Positions 42,570 through 51,448 of a stretch of DNA of 64,000 bases are shown piece after piece. The notes below the pieces were generated by a model. The model saw only the letters and a program-made list of their open reading frames with translations, did no database searches and was not told the origin of the DNA. The stretch covers positions 19,372-83,371 of the forward strand of contig CAOKFN010000017.1 in assembly GCA_948467735.1 (NCBI GenBank). Reading direction: 5' to 3'. Origin of the DNA: an uncultured bacterium (GTDB taxonomy: Bacteria; Bacillota; Clostridia; Lachnospirales; Lachnospiraceae). The translations under genes were made by a program, and so were the position numbers. The stretch's first letter is position 1. Every line of letters begins with the position of its first letter.

Positions 42570-44378
42570 ATGATGAGATCACTTTTTTCTGGCGTGTCAG
42601 GTCTTAGGACACATCAGACCAAGATGGACGTCATCGGCAACAATATTGCCAACGTCAACACAACGGCATATAAATCAAGCTCCATCACCTTCACCGCATT
42701 GATGAGCCAGACCACCCAGAGAGCCAGCGGCGCAAACGCGGCCACGGGTACGGGCGGCGTCAACGCGAGACAGATTGGTCTGGGCGTAAGAGCCGGCGCC
42801 ATTAATCTTAACATTACGGGTCAGGGCTCCAGTCAGTCTACGGGAAATCCTTTCGACGTTATGATTAACGGAGAGAATTTCTTCGTTGTCAGCGACGGCA
42901 GCTCGAATTATTTTACAAGGGACGGTTCGTTCTATGTGGACGGAGCGGGCAACTTGGCAATGACCAGCCTTGGATATAATGTCATGGGATGGCAGGTGGA
43001 TCCGGAAACGGGAAGCATCAAGAAGGATACCGTGTCGGCTCTGCGCATCATGAGCGCAGCCAATATGACCTATCCCCCCGAGGCTACTTCGGAAGGATAT
43101 ATGTCCGGCATCATCGACAGGCATGACACGGAAGTGACGAGCGCAAACGGCAGGGTGGTCAACTTTGAATTTTATGATTCGCTCGGCTACAGCTACACGG
43201 CAAAATTTGTATTCAGGCAGTCCTCGGACGATCATATCTACAGCTTGGAGCTTGACAAGGTGATCGACTCGGAAGGCGTGGAAGTACCCGGAATGGAGGG
43301 CGTGTTCGGCGGGACGAATAAGAAGATTGTAGATCAGGAACCCAAGTCGATGGGCTTTAATCTGGGAAATTATGGATGGAACAACGGAGGTAACGGGTCG
43401 ATTCTTCAGGATACCCAGACTCCTCCCAATAATCTTGTTGATTTGACTCAGCTCATAGATAATAATGTATTCAGGGCAAGGGACGAGGTAATCACCATAG
43501 ACGCTACGGCAACGCCGCCCGTTACCGCCACTGTGGAGGAACAGCTGGAAAAAGTTGCCGCGGCGTATGGCTATCCGGGAGATGTGGACGGCTTCCTGAA
43601 TCAGGTTTACACGGACGGCAACGGCGTTGAATGGACAGTGGAGCAGATGCTGTTGAGACAGGGAGGGGCGACCGTAAACAATGCGGCGGGCGCCGCGGCT
43701 CCCAATCTGAACTCCATTTTTGCCGCTCCGGATCCGACCGAACCCAACGTTCTGGCCGCAACCATGACGGGCCGAAGCTTTCAGGGCTATGAAGTACGCT
43801 TTGACGCAAAGAACGGTAATTTTGCAGGAATAGACGGGCTGGCAACCCAGACCACGGTAACTTTGAATCTGGCAGGCGTGGGAGACGGCAATTTCAATAA
43901 TATCACGCTGGACTTGTCGGAGACCGGCATGTGGGACAATAAGGGAACCTCCACCATCGGCGCAAACAAGGGCAGCAATGAGGACGACAGGCTGGGACAG
44001 GGTTCGGGCCGTCGGCTGGGCGAGATGACCGGAGTATCCATCCAGCAGAACGGTATGATCTACGCAAGCTATGACAACGGCATGACAAAACTGCTGGGAC
44101 AGATTGCCACGGCCAGATTTGCCAATGCTTCCGGTCTGGAGAAGCTGGCGGATAACCTGTATACATCGACGCTGAACTCCGGCGAGTTCGACGGCATCGG
44201 CGTGGATATCACCGCAAGCGGCGATTCCATGTCCACCGGACAGCTGGAGATGAGTAATGTGGATCTGTCTTCGGAATTTACCGAAATGATTACCACCCAG
44301 CGAGGTTTCCAAGCCAACAGCCGTATTATTACCGTCTCCGATACGCTTTTGGAAGAATTAACTAATTTAAAGAGATAA
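42570..44378 (+). CDS. flgE: Flagellar hook protein FlgE
   Basis: A 602-residue hook subunit, larger than the E. coli protein (about 400) because of an expanded variable middle domain. The N-terminal D0 helix (RSLFSGVSGLRTHQTKMDVIGNNIANVNTTAYK) and C-terminal D0 helix (MSNVDLSSEFTEMITTQRGFQANSRIITVSDTLLEEL) are intact. The universal joint is built from it after export. AATAGGAGGAAC precedes ATG at 42570. Downstream, 260 bases lack a gene; a GGGGGCAG/CTGTCCCC hairpin at about 44417-44437 could terminate or process the transcript before flbD. Confidence 0.95.
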   Translation: MMRSLFSGVSGLRTHQTKMDVIGNNIANVNTTAYKSSSITFTALMSQTTQRASGANAATGTGGVNARQIGLGVRAGAINLNITGQGSSQSTGNPFDVMINGENFFVVSDGSSNYFTRDGSFYVDGAGNLAMTSLGYNVMGWQVDPETGSIKKDTVSALRIMSAANMTYPPEATSEGYMSGIIDRHDTEVTSANGRVVNFEFYDSLGYSYTAKFVFRQSSDDHIYSLELDKVIDSEGVEVPGMEGVFGGTNKKIVDQEPKSMGFNLGNYGWNNGGNGSILQDTQTPPNNLVDLTQLIDNNVFRARDEVITIDATATPPVTATVEEQLEKVAAAYGYPGDVDGFLNQVYTDGNGVEWTVEQMLLRQGGATVNNAAGAAAPNLNSIFAAPDPTEPNVLAATMTGRSFQGYEVRFDAKNGNFAGIDGLATQTTVTLNLAGVGDGNFNNITLDLSETGMWDNKGTSTIGANKGSNEDDRLGQGSGRRLGEMTGVSIQQNGMIYASYDNGMTKLLGQIATARFANASGLEKLADNLYTSTLNSGEFDGIGVDITASGDSMSTGQLEMSNVDLSSEFTEMITTQRGFQANSRIITVSDTLLEELTNLKR

Positions 44379-44638
44379 TTTTACTCGCATTGCAGCTGGA
44401 AATGTGTTATACTATGGGGGCAGGGTGCTGTCCCCATATGTGCTTCAAGATAACGGAAGCCTGCGAAGCGCAATTTTGTCTGTGAAAACGGCGTAAATTT
44501 CGCGGAGCGCAAGTCCCGGGGAAGATTCGGGCGAGGGGATAGGGAACAGGTGATTGATTTTGGATGCGGATGTTTTGTTTTTTTTAAATATCGGCATATG
44601 ACGGGGAGGGATAGTCATACGAGGGTGAGGGAATAGAT

Positions 44639-44824
44639 ATGATAGAAGTGACGAAAATTAACGGGGTAAAAATATTGGTGAACCCGCATCTGTTTGAGGT
44701 TGTGGAGGAAACGCCGGACACGGTCATCACATTGACCACAGGAAAAAAAATAATTGTAAAAGAAAGTAGACAAGAGATAAAAAATCTTGTAAAATTGTAT
44801 AGAAAGGATATTTTTGCTGATTGA
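44639..44824 (+). CDS. swrD: FlbD/SwrD family small flagellar protein
   Basis: A 61-residue protein (IEVTKINGVKILVNPHLFEVVEETPDTVITLTTGKKIIVKES) clearly of the FlbD family (PF06289-type). The Bacillus homologue SwrD raises flagellar torque for swarming, probably through the stator. Its position next to motA/motB supports a stator-related job. GAGGGTGAGGGAATAG precedes ATG at 44639. The gene ends 33 bases before motA. Confidence 0.9.
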   Translation: MIEVTKINGVKILVNPHLFEVVEETPDTVITLTTGKKIIVKESRQEIKNLVKLYRKDIFAD

Positions 44825-44856
44825 TTCCAATAAATGCAGAATGTTAGGTGATTTAC

Positions 44857-45654
44857 ATGGATATAGCATCATTAGCCGGACTTGTACTTGGTGTTGTAAT
44901 GATTTTGGTCGGTATTATCACGGGTCCGGGACTTTCAAAGCTGATAGAGGAATATGCGGATGGGCCGTCCGCAGTCATTACTTTCGGAGGTGCGTTCACT
45001 GCGACTCTAACCTCGGTCAGCCTGCAGGATTACATAGCGGGACTCAAAAGTTTTACATTGATTTTTAAGACGCCGGTGTTAAACACCACGGAGATGATCC
45101 GCAAGATTATCGATTTGTCGAATGTGGCCAGAAAAGAAGGTCTGTTGTCGTTGGAGGAAGCCGCCGCGGATATGGATGAGCCTTTTTTGAAAAAGGGTAT
45201 CCTGCTGATTGTGGACGGCACGGATCCGGAGCTGGTTCGTGCGATTATGGAGACGGAGCTGGTGAGCATTGAGGGCAGGCATAAGAGCTGTATCGGTTTC
45301 TGGGATACGCTGGGAGCCATGGGTCCTGCGTGGGGGATGATCGGTACTCTGATTGGTCTGGTGGATATGCTTTACCATATGGATAATGTGGAGACTCTGG
45401 GCCCTTCCATGGCCGTGGCCCTGATTACCACCTTGTACGGCTCCATTCTGGCAAACTTGGTTTGTATTCCGGTTTCCAATAAGCTGAAGGCCGATAACGG
45501 AGCCGAGATGATGTTAAAGGAAGTTATGATCGAGGGACTTCTCTCCATACAGGCGGGGGAGAATCCGAGAGTCATTGAGGAGAAGCTGAAGTCCTTCCTT
45601 GCTCCCAAGGAAAGGGAAATGGCAGCTGAGGAAGGCCCGGGGGGTGAAGAATAA
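44857..45654 (+). CDS. motA: Flagellar motor stator protein MotA
   Basis: A 265-residue ion-channel subunit with four predicted membrane helices (the first two at about 4-24 and 34-52, the last two at about 150-205). PAWGMIGTLIGLVDML is the conserved third helix and VALITTLYGSILANLVCIP the fourth, with the cytoplasmic loop between. With MotB it forms the peptidoglycan-anchored stator. ATG at 44857 is preferred over GTG at 44848. The stop overlaps the motB start (TAATG). Whether it uses H+ or Na+ cannot be told. Confidence 0.95.
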   Translation: MDIASLAGLVLGVVMILVGIITGPGLSKLIEEYADGPSAVITFGGAFTATLTSVSLQDYIAGLKSFTLIFKTPVLNTTEMIRKIIDLSNVARKEGLLSLEEAAADMDEPFLKKGILLIVDGTDPELVRAIMETELVSIEGRHKSCIGFWDTLGAMGPAWGMIGTLIGLVDMLYHMDNVETLGPSMAVALITTLYGSILANLVCIPVSNKLKADNGAEMMLKEVMIEGLLSIQAGENPRVIEEKLKSFLAPKEREMAAEEGPGGEE

Positions 45655-46469
45655 TGGCGAAACGCAAGGAAGAAGAACCGCCCAAAGGTTCCCCGGCGTG
45701 GATGAATACCTTCAGTGATTTGATGAATCTGCTTCTGTGCTTTTTCGTCATGCTGTTTGCCATGTCAACCATACAGGAAGAAAAGCTGCAGGCTTTTGTG
45801 GCTTCCATGAATAATACCTTCAGTATATTTGACAAGGGGGCCACCGCCATCGGCGACGGCATGCTTGTCAGCAACGGCGTCAGCCAGCTGAACGAGCTGG
45901 ATCAATATATCAACAGCACGGGCAAGGTTGCCGACAGCGACGATGACAGCGACGAGCTGGATAATTCTGCCAGCAGTACGGAGAAGCTCGAGGAGATGCT
46001 GGCGGATCAGAAGCTTAAGGAAAACGAAGAGACTTCCGAAGAGATCGAAGAGTCCCTTCAGGAGCTTCAAATCGAAGACGAAGTGGAAGTGAGCTTTAAC
46101 GATCAATATGTAATGCTCTCCATGAGCGGACTTCTGCTTTTTGATTCGGGAAGCGCGGATTTAAAAGAGGACGCCATGAAGGTTATGGACAAGGTGGGCA
46201 CGGTCTTGGAACATTATGGCTCCGGCATTATTGAGATAGAAGGACATACGGATAATATTCCGATCCGGAGCAATCGTTATCCGAGCAATGAAGAGCTGAG
46301 CAGTGCCAGAGCAATGTCCGTGTTTTATTATCTGACGGAGCATACGCTGCTGGATCCGGTGCATTTGAAGCATTCCGGAATGGGAGAGCGTGTGCCGATT
46401 GCTGATAACTCCACCGAAGAGGGCAGAAGCAGAAACCGACGGGTAGAGATCAGAATATATAATCCGTAA
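45654..46469 (+). CDS. motB: Flagellar motor stator protein MotB
   Basis: A 271-residue protein. A short basic N-terminus leads to one membrane helix with the ion-binding aspartate (Asp22 in NTFSDLMNLLLCFFVMLFAMS). A long acidic linker follows (about 90-135, with DDDSDELDNSASS). The C-terminal OmpA-like peptidoglycan-binding domain has IEGHTDNIPIRSNRYPSNEELSSARAMSV and GERVPIADNSTEEGRSRNRRVEI. It anchors the stator to the cell wall. ATG overlaps the motA stop by one base, implying coupled translation. Confidence 0.95.
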   Translation: MAKRKEEEPPKGSPAWMNTFSDLMNLLLCFFVMLFAMSTIQEEKLQAFVASMNNTFSIFDKGATAIGDGMLVSNGVSQLNELDQYINSTGKVADSDDDSDELDNSASSTEKLEEMLADQKLKENEETSEEIEESLQELQIEDEVEVSFNDQYVMLSMSGLLLFDSGSADLKEDAMKVMDKVGTVLEHYGSGIIEIEGHTDNIPIRSNRYPSNEELSSARAMSVFYYLTEHTLLDPVHLKHSGMGERVPIADNSTEEGRSRNRRVEIRIYNP

Positions 46470-46503
46470 CAGAGATGGGACGGAAGAAGGGGGCTTTTAA
46501 AGC

Positions 46504-47043
46504 ATGAAGAAAAATTTACTAAGTGTGCTGGTATTGGTTTTGGTAGTTGTAAACATCGTCATGTCTGCGGTTATTATGATCAGCGTTATCGGCACAAACC
46601 AGAAGACGGCGGATTTGATTACCAGTGTTGCGTCGGCATTGAATCTGGAACTGCGCGGGCCCGGCGGTGAGACTGAGGTGAACGTGCCTCTGGCGGATAC
46701 TGCGGTCTATGATATGACGGATCTTATGGTTCCGCTGGCAAAACCGGTGGTAGTGAACCCTGACGGAACCACCACGGAGGGCAAAGGGGCGTCATATACT
46801 ATGTTTAATCTGACGCTTCAGATGAATACGAAGCATGAGGATTATGCCAAATTCGGAGAGGATATCGACTCGAGGAAGAGTATGATTGAGGATGTGGTAA
46901 ACAGAGTGTTTGCTTCTTATACGGAAACCGAGTGCCGGAATAATATAGACGCTATCAGGGATGAGCTTCTTAAGGAAATTCAGGATTTGTTCGGGTCTGA
47001 CTTTATTTTCCGGATTGCCATCCTTGCTCAAAAGTATAGTTAA
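46504..47043 (+). CDS. fliL: Flagellar basal-body associated protein FliL
   Basis: A 179-residue protein with one N-terminal membrane helix (about 5-27, LLSVLVLVLVVVNIVMSAVIMI) and a FliL-type extracellular domain (SYTMFNLTLQMNTKHEDYAKFGEDI...ELLKEIQDLFGSDFIFRIAI). FliL forms rings around the stator and supports torque. AAGAAGGGGGC lies before ATG at 46504. Its position between motB and fliM fits. Confidence 0.9.
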   Translation: MKKNLLSVLVLVLVVVNIVMSAVIMISVIGTNQKTADLITSVASALNLELRGPGGETEVNVPLADTAVYDMTDLMVPLAKPVVVNPDGTTTEGKGASYTMFNLTLQMNTKHEDYAKFGEDIDSRKSMIEDVVNRVFASYTETECRNNIDAIRDELLKEIQDLFGSDFIFRIAILAQKYS

Positions 47044-47104
47044 GGACTATAGAGAAGGATGTGAGCAATGAGACAAAAAACGGTGCGATTGGAGGTGAAC
47101 TTGT

Positions 47105-48085
47105 GTGGGCGAGGTCCTTTCCCAAAACGAAATAGATAATCTGCTGGCGGCGCTGTCGGCAGGTGAGTTTGATGTAGAGCAGATGCAGGAAAGCGATGAA
47201 AAGAAAGTAAAGAATTACGATTTCAGCCGCCCTACAAAGTTTTCCAAGGAACATTTGAGAACGTTGGAATTCATATTCGAGCATTACAGCAGATTGATTT
47301 CCACGAATCTTCCAGTATATTTACGAAAAAATGTGCAGGTGGCGGTGACCAGTTCGGAAACCAATACTTTTAATGAATTTACAAATGCCTTATCCAGTCC
47401 CGTAATTCTGGGAATTGTTGATTTTGCACCATTGAATGGTTCTATAATCATAGATTTGGCTACAAATCTCGGGTATGCCATGCTGGATCGTATGTTGGGA
47501 GGAAATGGTGTACCTTTGGAGAGAAGCAGAGACTTTTCTGAAATTGAGCAGACGATTATTCAGAAGATATTGGTGATGTTTACCCAGCTTCTAAGGGAGC
47601 CTTGGAGAAATGTTGTCGATATATCTCCTGTGTTGAGCCGATTGGAGACAAATCCACAGTTTGCACAGATTATTGCCCCGGGCGATATGGTTGCCATAGT
47701 GACGCTGAATATCAAAATCGGGGATGTTGAAGGTTTTATGAACATATGTCTTCCTTTCTTTACGCTGGAAGACGTCATGGATAAGCTGAATACGAAGTTT
47801 TGGTATTCTACCATGCAGGAGAATCGGGATGAGGATTATGAGGTTTATGTGGAATCCTTGATTCGCAAGGTGAATGTGCCCGTGAGGGCCGTGCTTGGCA
47901 AGAGTACCATTACAGTGAATGATTTTATGAATTTACAGGTGGGCGACTGTATCCGCCTGAATACCGGAGTGGATGAAGACATGAATGTTTATGTAGGCAA
48001 TATCAAAAAATTTACCGCATTACCCGGCACGGAAAAGGATTCTTATGCTGTCAGGATTACATCGGTTATCAGAGAGGAGGAGTAA
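47105..48085 (+). CDS. fliM: Flagellar motor switch protein FliM
   Basis: A 326-residue C-ring protein. The N-terminal CheY-P binding motif is VLSQNEIDNLLAAL. The middle CheC-like domain lacks phosphatase residues (NLGYAMLDRMLGG and FSEIEQTIIQKI mark it). The C-terminal SpoA/FliN-like domain begins VNVPVRAVLGKSTITVNDFMNLQVGD. It reverses motor rotation when it binds CheY-P. GTG at 47105 has an ideal GGAGGTG site seven bases upstream. It runs almost directly into fliY. Confidence 0.96.
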   Translation: MGEVLSQNEIDNLLAALSAGEFDVEQMQESDEKKVKNYDFSRPTKFSKEHLRTLEFIFEHYSRLISTNLPVYLRKNVQVAVTSSETNTFNEFTNALSSPVILGIVDFAPLNGSIIIDLATNLGYAMLDRMLGGNGVPLERSRDFSEIEQTIIQKILVMFTQLLREPWRNVVDISPVLSRLETNPQFAQIIAPGDMVAIVTLNIKIGDVEGFMNICLPFFTLEDVMDKLNTKFWYSTMQENRDEDYEVYVESLIRKVNVPVRAVLGKSTITVNDFMNLQVGDCIRLNTGVDEDMNVYVGNIKKFTALPGTEKDSYAVRITSVIREEE

Positions 48086-48088
48086 AGA

Positions 48089-49474
48089 ATGGATGCAGGA
48101 ATGTTATCTCAAGATGAGGTAAATGCCTTACTCACCGGCATGGATGTGTCTGATGATGATGGGCAGGCAGCGTCAGACACTGATAAGCCGGTGGACAGCT
48201 CTCAGATAGTGAATACGGATGATGTCCTTACAGATGTGGAAAAGGATGCCATCGGTGAAGTAGCTAATATCAGTATGGGGTCTTCGGCTACCACACTGTA
48301 TTCTCTTGTGAGCAGAAAGGTAAATATTACAACACCGCGGGTAGAGCTTGCCACATGGGATAATCTGCTGACACAGTATGAAAGACCCTGTGTTTTCATT
48401 CAGATCAAATATACGGTGGGACTGGACGGCACCAATATTTTGATACTGAAGGAACATGACGTCAAAGTAATTACCGATTTGATGATGGGCGGCGATGGTA
48501 CTAATACGGACGTGGAGCTGGGGGAACTGCATTTAAGTGCAATATCCGAAGCCATGAACCAGATGATGGGGGCGTCCGCAACCTCTCTTTCCACCATGCT
48601 GCAGACCAAAATTGATATCAGCCCGCCGGACGCCACGCTTCTGGATTTGAAAAAAGTAGAAGGGGGCGGTGAAATCTCGCCCTTTCTGGGAGGTTTGTTT
48701 GTAAAAATATCATTCAGAATGCAGATTGACGACTTGGTGGACAGTTCCATCATGCAGCTCTATCCGGTTGAATTTGCCCGCAATGTAGTGAATACATTTA
48801 TGAATACTCAGTCCGGGGGCGGAGATGTTCCGGCTTCCGCAGGGAACAATGGTCCGGCCGCTGATGCGGGAATGCAGGCAGTGAATGATTCGGCGATGAA
48901 TATGGGGATGCCCGGCAGTATGGACGCTATGGGCATGAATGCGCAGGGAATGAATCCACAGATGGGAATGCAGATGCCTGCCGGAATGGATCCAATGGGA
49001 ATGAATTCTCAAATGATGAACCCTCAGATGATGAATTCACAGATGATGGGGATGAACCCTCAAATGATGAATCCACAGATGATGGGAATGAACCCTCAGA
49101 TGATGAATCCGCAGATGATGGGGATGAATCCTATGGGAATGCCTATGAACATGGGAATGTCCAGTATGCCAATGCAGAATGTAAACGTTCAGCCCGCGCA
49201 GTTTCAAAGCTTTTCAGGCGATGGGAGAGGTATTACAGGACAGGAAAATATCGGTATTATCAGGGATGTCCCGCTGGAAGTTACCGTGGAGCTTGGCCGT
49301 ACTTCCAAGTCGATTTCCGAGATTCTTAACTTTGCACCCGGCACGATTATCGAGCTTGACAGAATTGCCGGTGAACCAATAGACGTCTTGGTAAACGGCA
49401 AATTTGTTGCCAAGGGAGAAGTAGTAGTAATCGAAGAGAGCTTTAGTGTAAGAGTAACAGAAATTATCAAGTAG
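48089..49474 (+). CDS. fliY: Flagellar motor switch phosphatase FliY with Met-rich linker
   Basis: A 461-residue protein. An N-terminal CheY-P binding motif (MLSQDEVNALLTGMD) precedes a CheC-like phosphatase domain with both active-site E/N pairs (IGEVANISMG and ISEAMNQMMGAS). A long linker spans about residues 235-375. The C-terminal FliN domain reads VTVELGRTSKSISEILNFAPGTIIELDRIAGEP. FliY removes phosphate from CheY-P at the switch and builds the C-ring. The linker is extraordinarily Met/Gln/Asn/Pro-rich, with three exact-length 12-residue repeats (310-345). AGAGGAGGAG overlaps the fliM end. Confidence 0.95.
   Translation: MDAGMLSQDEVNALLTGMDVSDDDGQAASDTDKPVDSSQIVNTDDVLTDVEKDAIGEVANISMGSSATTLYSLVSRKVNITTPRVELATWDNLLTQYERPCVFIQIKYTVGLDGTNILILKEHDVKVITDLMMGGDGTNTDVELGELHLSAISEAMNQMMGASATSLSTMLQTKIDISPPDATLLDLKKVEGGGEISPFLGGLFVKISFRMQIDDLVDSSIMQLYPVEFARNVVNTFMNTQSGGGDVPASAGNNGPAADAGMQAVNDSAMNMGMPGSMDAMGMNAQGMNPQMGMQMPAGMDPMGMNSQMMNPQMMNSQMMGMNPQMMNPQMMGMNPQMMNPQMMGMNPMGMPMNMGMSSMPMQNVNVQPAQFQSFSGDGRGITGQENIGIIRDVPLEVTVELGRTSKSISEILNFAPGTIIELDRIAGEPIDVLVNGKFVAKGEVVVIEESFSVRVTEIIK
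49016..49123 (+). repeat. Three 36-bp tandem repeats in fliY
   Basis: Units at 49016-49051, 49052-49087 and 49088-49123 encode MNPQMMNSQMMG, then MNPQMMNPQMMG twice, with a few silent differences. Shorter MNPQ/MNSQ half-units flank them. Confidence 0.92.
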
Positions 49475-49486
49475 GAGGAAGTTACA

Positions 49487-49849
49487 ATGGCAAAGAATAT
49501 TTTGGTATGTGATGACGCAGCGTTCATGAGGATGATGATCAAAGATATCCTGACCAAAAATGGTTATAATGTTGCGGGGGAAGCAGAGAACGGCCTGAAG
49601 GCAGTGGAAAAGTACAAAGAGGTTACGCCGGATCTTGTACTGATGGATATTACCATGCCTGAGATGGACGGGATTCAGGCGTTGAAGGAAATCAAAAAGG
49701 TTGACGCCGCCGCTAAAATTATTATGTGTTCCGCAATGGGCCAGCAGGCGATGGTAATCGAGTCCATTCAGGCAGGCGCAAAGGACTTTATCGTAAAACC
49801 GTTCCAAGCCGATCGAGTTCTTGAAGCTGTGAAGAAGGTTGTGGGATAA
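49487..49849 (+). CDS. cheY: Chemotaxis response regulator CheY
   Basis: A 120-residue single receiver domain with all conserved residues: Asp9/Asp10 for Mg2+, phospho-acceptor Asp54 (LVLMDITMPEMDG), Ser82 in MCSAMGQ, and Lys104 in DFIVKPF. CheA phosphorylates it, and it then binds FliM and FliY. GTAGGAGGAAG precedes ATG at 49487. The stop overlaps the fliO start by one base, so it is an integral part of the flagellar operon. Confidence 0.97.
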   Translation: MAKNILVCDDAAFMRMMIKDILTKNGYNVAGEAENGLKAVEKYKEVTPDLVLMDITMPEMDGIQALKEIKKVDAAAKIIMCSAMGQQAMVIESIQAGAKDFIVKPFQADRVLEAVKKVVG

Positions 49850-50244
49850 TGCTGCTGGCTGTGGGAGCGGGCGGCTATGCCCAGTTTATCACTGTGCTGC
49901 TGATATTTGCTGCCGTACTGGGGGTCACAGCTTTGACCACCAGATGGATTGCAAATTATCAGAAGCAGCAGAGCACGAATGAAAACGTTCAGGTGATAGA
50001 AACCACGCGCATTGCAAATAATAAATATATCCAAATTATAAGGGTAGGCGGGAAATATATGGCGATTGCTGTCTGTAAGGACACGATTACCATGCTGGGC
50101 GAGATTCCGGAGGAACAGCTGAAGGAGGAAAAACCTGTGCAGAATTTTAGCTTTAAAGAATTTCTTGATCGGGCTTCAGGTTTTAGAAGAAACGGAGCCG
50201 CCCAAGAAGAACCAAAGGAAAATCAATCACATGATGAAAAATAA
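49849..50244 (+). CDS. fliO: Flagellar biosynthesis protein FliO
   Basis: A 131-residue protein. One membrane helix near the N-terminus (about 10-30, AQFITVLLIFAAVLGVTALTT) precedes a cytoplasmic domain of FliO type (VQVIETTRIANNKYIQIIRVGGKYMAIAVCKDTITMLGEI). FliO helps assemble the FliP pore. ATG at 49849 overlaps the cheY stop. Its last 14 bases overlap the fliP start. Short and weakly conserved as the family is, order before fliP-fliQ-fliR makes it secure. Confidence 0.88.
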   Translation: MLLAVGAGGYAQFITVLLIFAAVLGVTALTTRWIANYQKQQSTNENVQVIETTRIANNKYIQIIRVGGKYMAIAVCKDTITMLGEIPEEQLKEEKPVQNFSFKEFLDRASGFRRNGAAQEEPKENQSHDEK

Positions 50245-51028
50245 GCTCAAGTTCAAGCGAATAATAACCGCAATATGCCTGCTGGTCACGGTGGGCATAT
50301 TGTGTATTCAAAATTCAATGACAGTATTGGCGGCGGAGGATACGGCGGGTCTTGGCAATTATGTCACGATATCGCTGGACGACGGCGGCAATGGGGAACT
50401 GACCGGTTCATTGCAGGTTTTCCTGACATTAACCTTAATTGCCCTTGCCCCCACGATACTTATAATGATGACGTCCTTTACGCGTATAATCATAGTACTG
50501 CATTTTACGCGTGCGGCGCTGAATACACAATCGGCTCCGCCCAATCAGATTTTGATAGGATTGGCCTTGATATTGACTTTTTTTATCATGGAACCTACGG
50601 TGACACAGATTAATGAACAGGCGATTCAGCCGCTGCAGGCGGGAGAAATCGATCAGGCGGAAGCCATGGAGAGAGGCATCGCTCCCCTGCGGAATTTTAT
50701 GTATCCTCAGACGCAGTTAAAGGATGTTCAGCTTTTTATGGATATAGCGGGGCAGACTTGGGACGGCGAGAATCTGGATGATATTCCCATATCCGTGCTG
50801 CTGCCAAGCTTTATGCTCAGTGAACTGAGGATAGCTTTCTGGATAGGATTTTTGATTTATATTCCCTTTATTGTTATTGATATGGTGGTGGCGTCTACTT
50901 TGATGGGCATGGGTATGATGATGCTTCCGCCCACAACGATTTCCATGCCCTTTAAAATTTTGTTGTTTGTATTGGCAGATGGCTGGGGACTTATCATTAC
51001 GAATCTGGTGGCAACATTTTACACATAG
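50231..51028 (+). CDS. fliP: Flagellar export gate protein FliP
   Basis: A 265-residue protein. An N-terminal signal-like hydrophobic segment (RIITAICLLVTVGILCIQN) is followed by the FliP core: FLTLTLIALAPTILIMMTSFTRIIIVLHFTRAAL, then LLPSFMLSELRIAFWIGFLIYIPFIVIDMVVAS and MMMLPPTTISMPFKILLFVLADGW. It forms the export pore with FliQ and FliR. I chose ATG at 50231 (50234 is possible) because AAAGGA precedes it and the longer frame from 50165 lies inside fliO. Confidence 0.95.
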   Translation: MMKNKLKFKRIITAICLLVTVGILCIQNSMTVLAAEDTAGLGNYVTISLDDGGNGELTGSLQVFLTLTLIALAPTILIMMTSFTRIIIVLHFTRAALNTQSAPPNQILIGLALILTFFIMEPTVTQINEQAIQPLQAGEIDQAEAMERGIAPLRNFMYPQTQLKDVQLFMDIAGQTWDGENLDDIPISVLLPSFMLSELRIAFWIGFLIYIPFIVIDMVVASTLMGMGMMMLPPTTISMPFKILLFVLADGWGLIITNLVATFYT

Positions 51029-51161
51029 CAGGTCATATGTATTGTGATATGATATGTATTGTGATTAAGAATTGCCCAAAGGCCTGCTGACAGGGTTCAA
51101 AATCAGTCTGAAATCTGTCGTAGTTTATACGGGTGAAATCAAATGGATCGGAGGGTGTGCC

Positions 51162-51434
51162 ATGACGGTTGAGGCGGTAACAGATATTACAAGGCAGGCG
51201 CTGTACCTGATTATTAAGGTGTCGCTGCCCATATTGCTGGTGTCGTTGTGCGTGGGTCTGGCAATCAGTATTTTTCAGACTGTCACATCAATTCAGGAAC
51301 AGACCTTAACGTTTGTGCCTAAAATTATCTGTGTATTTCTGGCGCTAGTGTTATTTGGAAACTGGATGATGAACGCGATGGTCGAATATATGACGATGTT
51401 GTGGGGAAGTTTCACCCAATATGTGCATAGGTAG
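51162..51434 (+). CDS. fliQ: Flagellar export gate protein FliQ
   Basis: A 90-residue protein with two membrane helices (about 15-38 and 52-75) and the family pattern LIIKVSLPILLVSLCVGLAISIFQTVTSIQEQTLTFVPKI. ATG at 51162 has CGGAGGGTG upstream, and homologues start here; the longer frame from 51072 is not supported. The 133-base gap after fliP holds no feature. Confidence 0.94.
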   Translation: MTVEAVTDITRQALYLIIKVSLPILLVSLCVGLAISIFQTVTSIQEQTLTFVPKIICVFLALVLFGNWMMNAMVEYMTMLWGSFTQYVHR

Positions 51435-51448
51435 CGGGGCAGAGGAGA

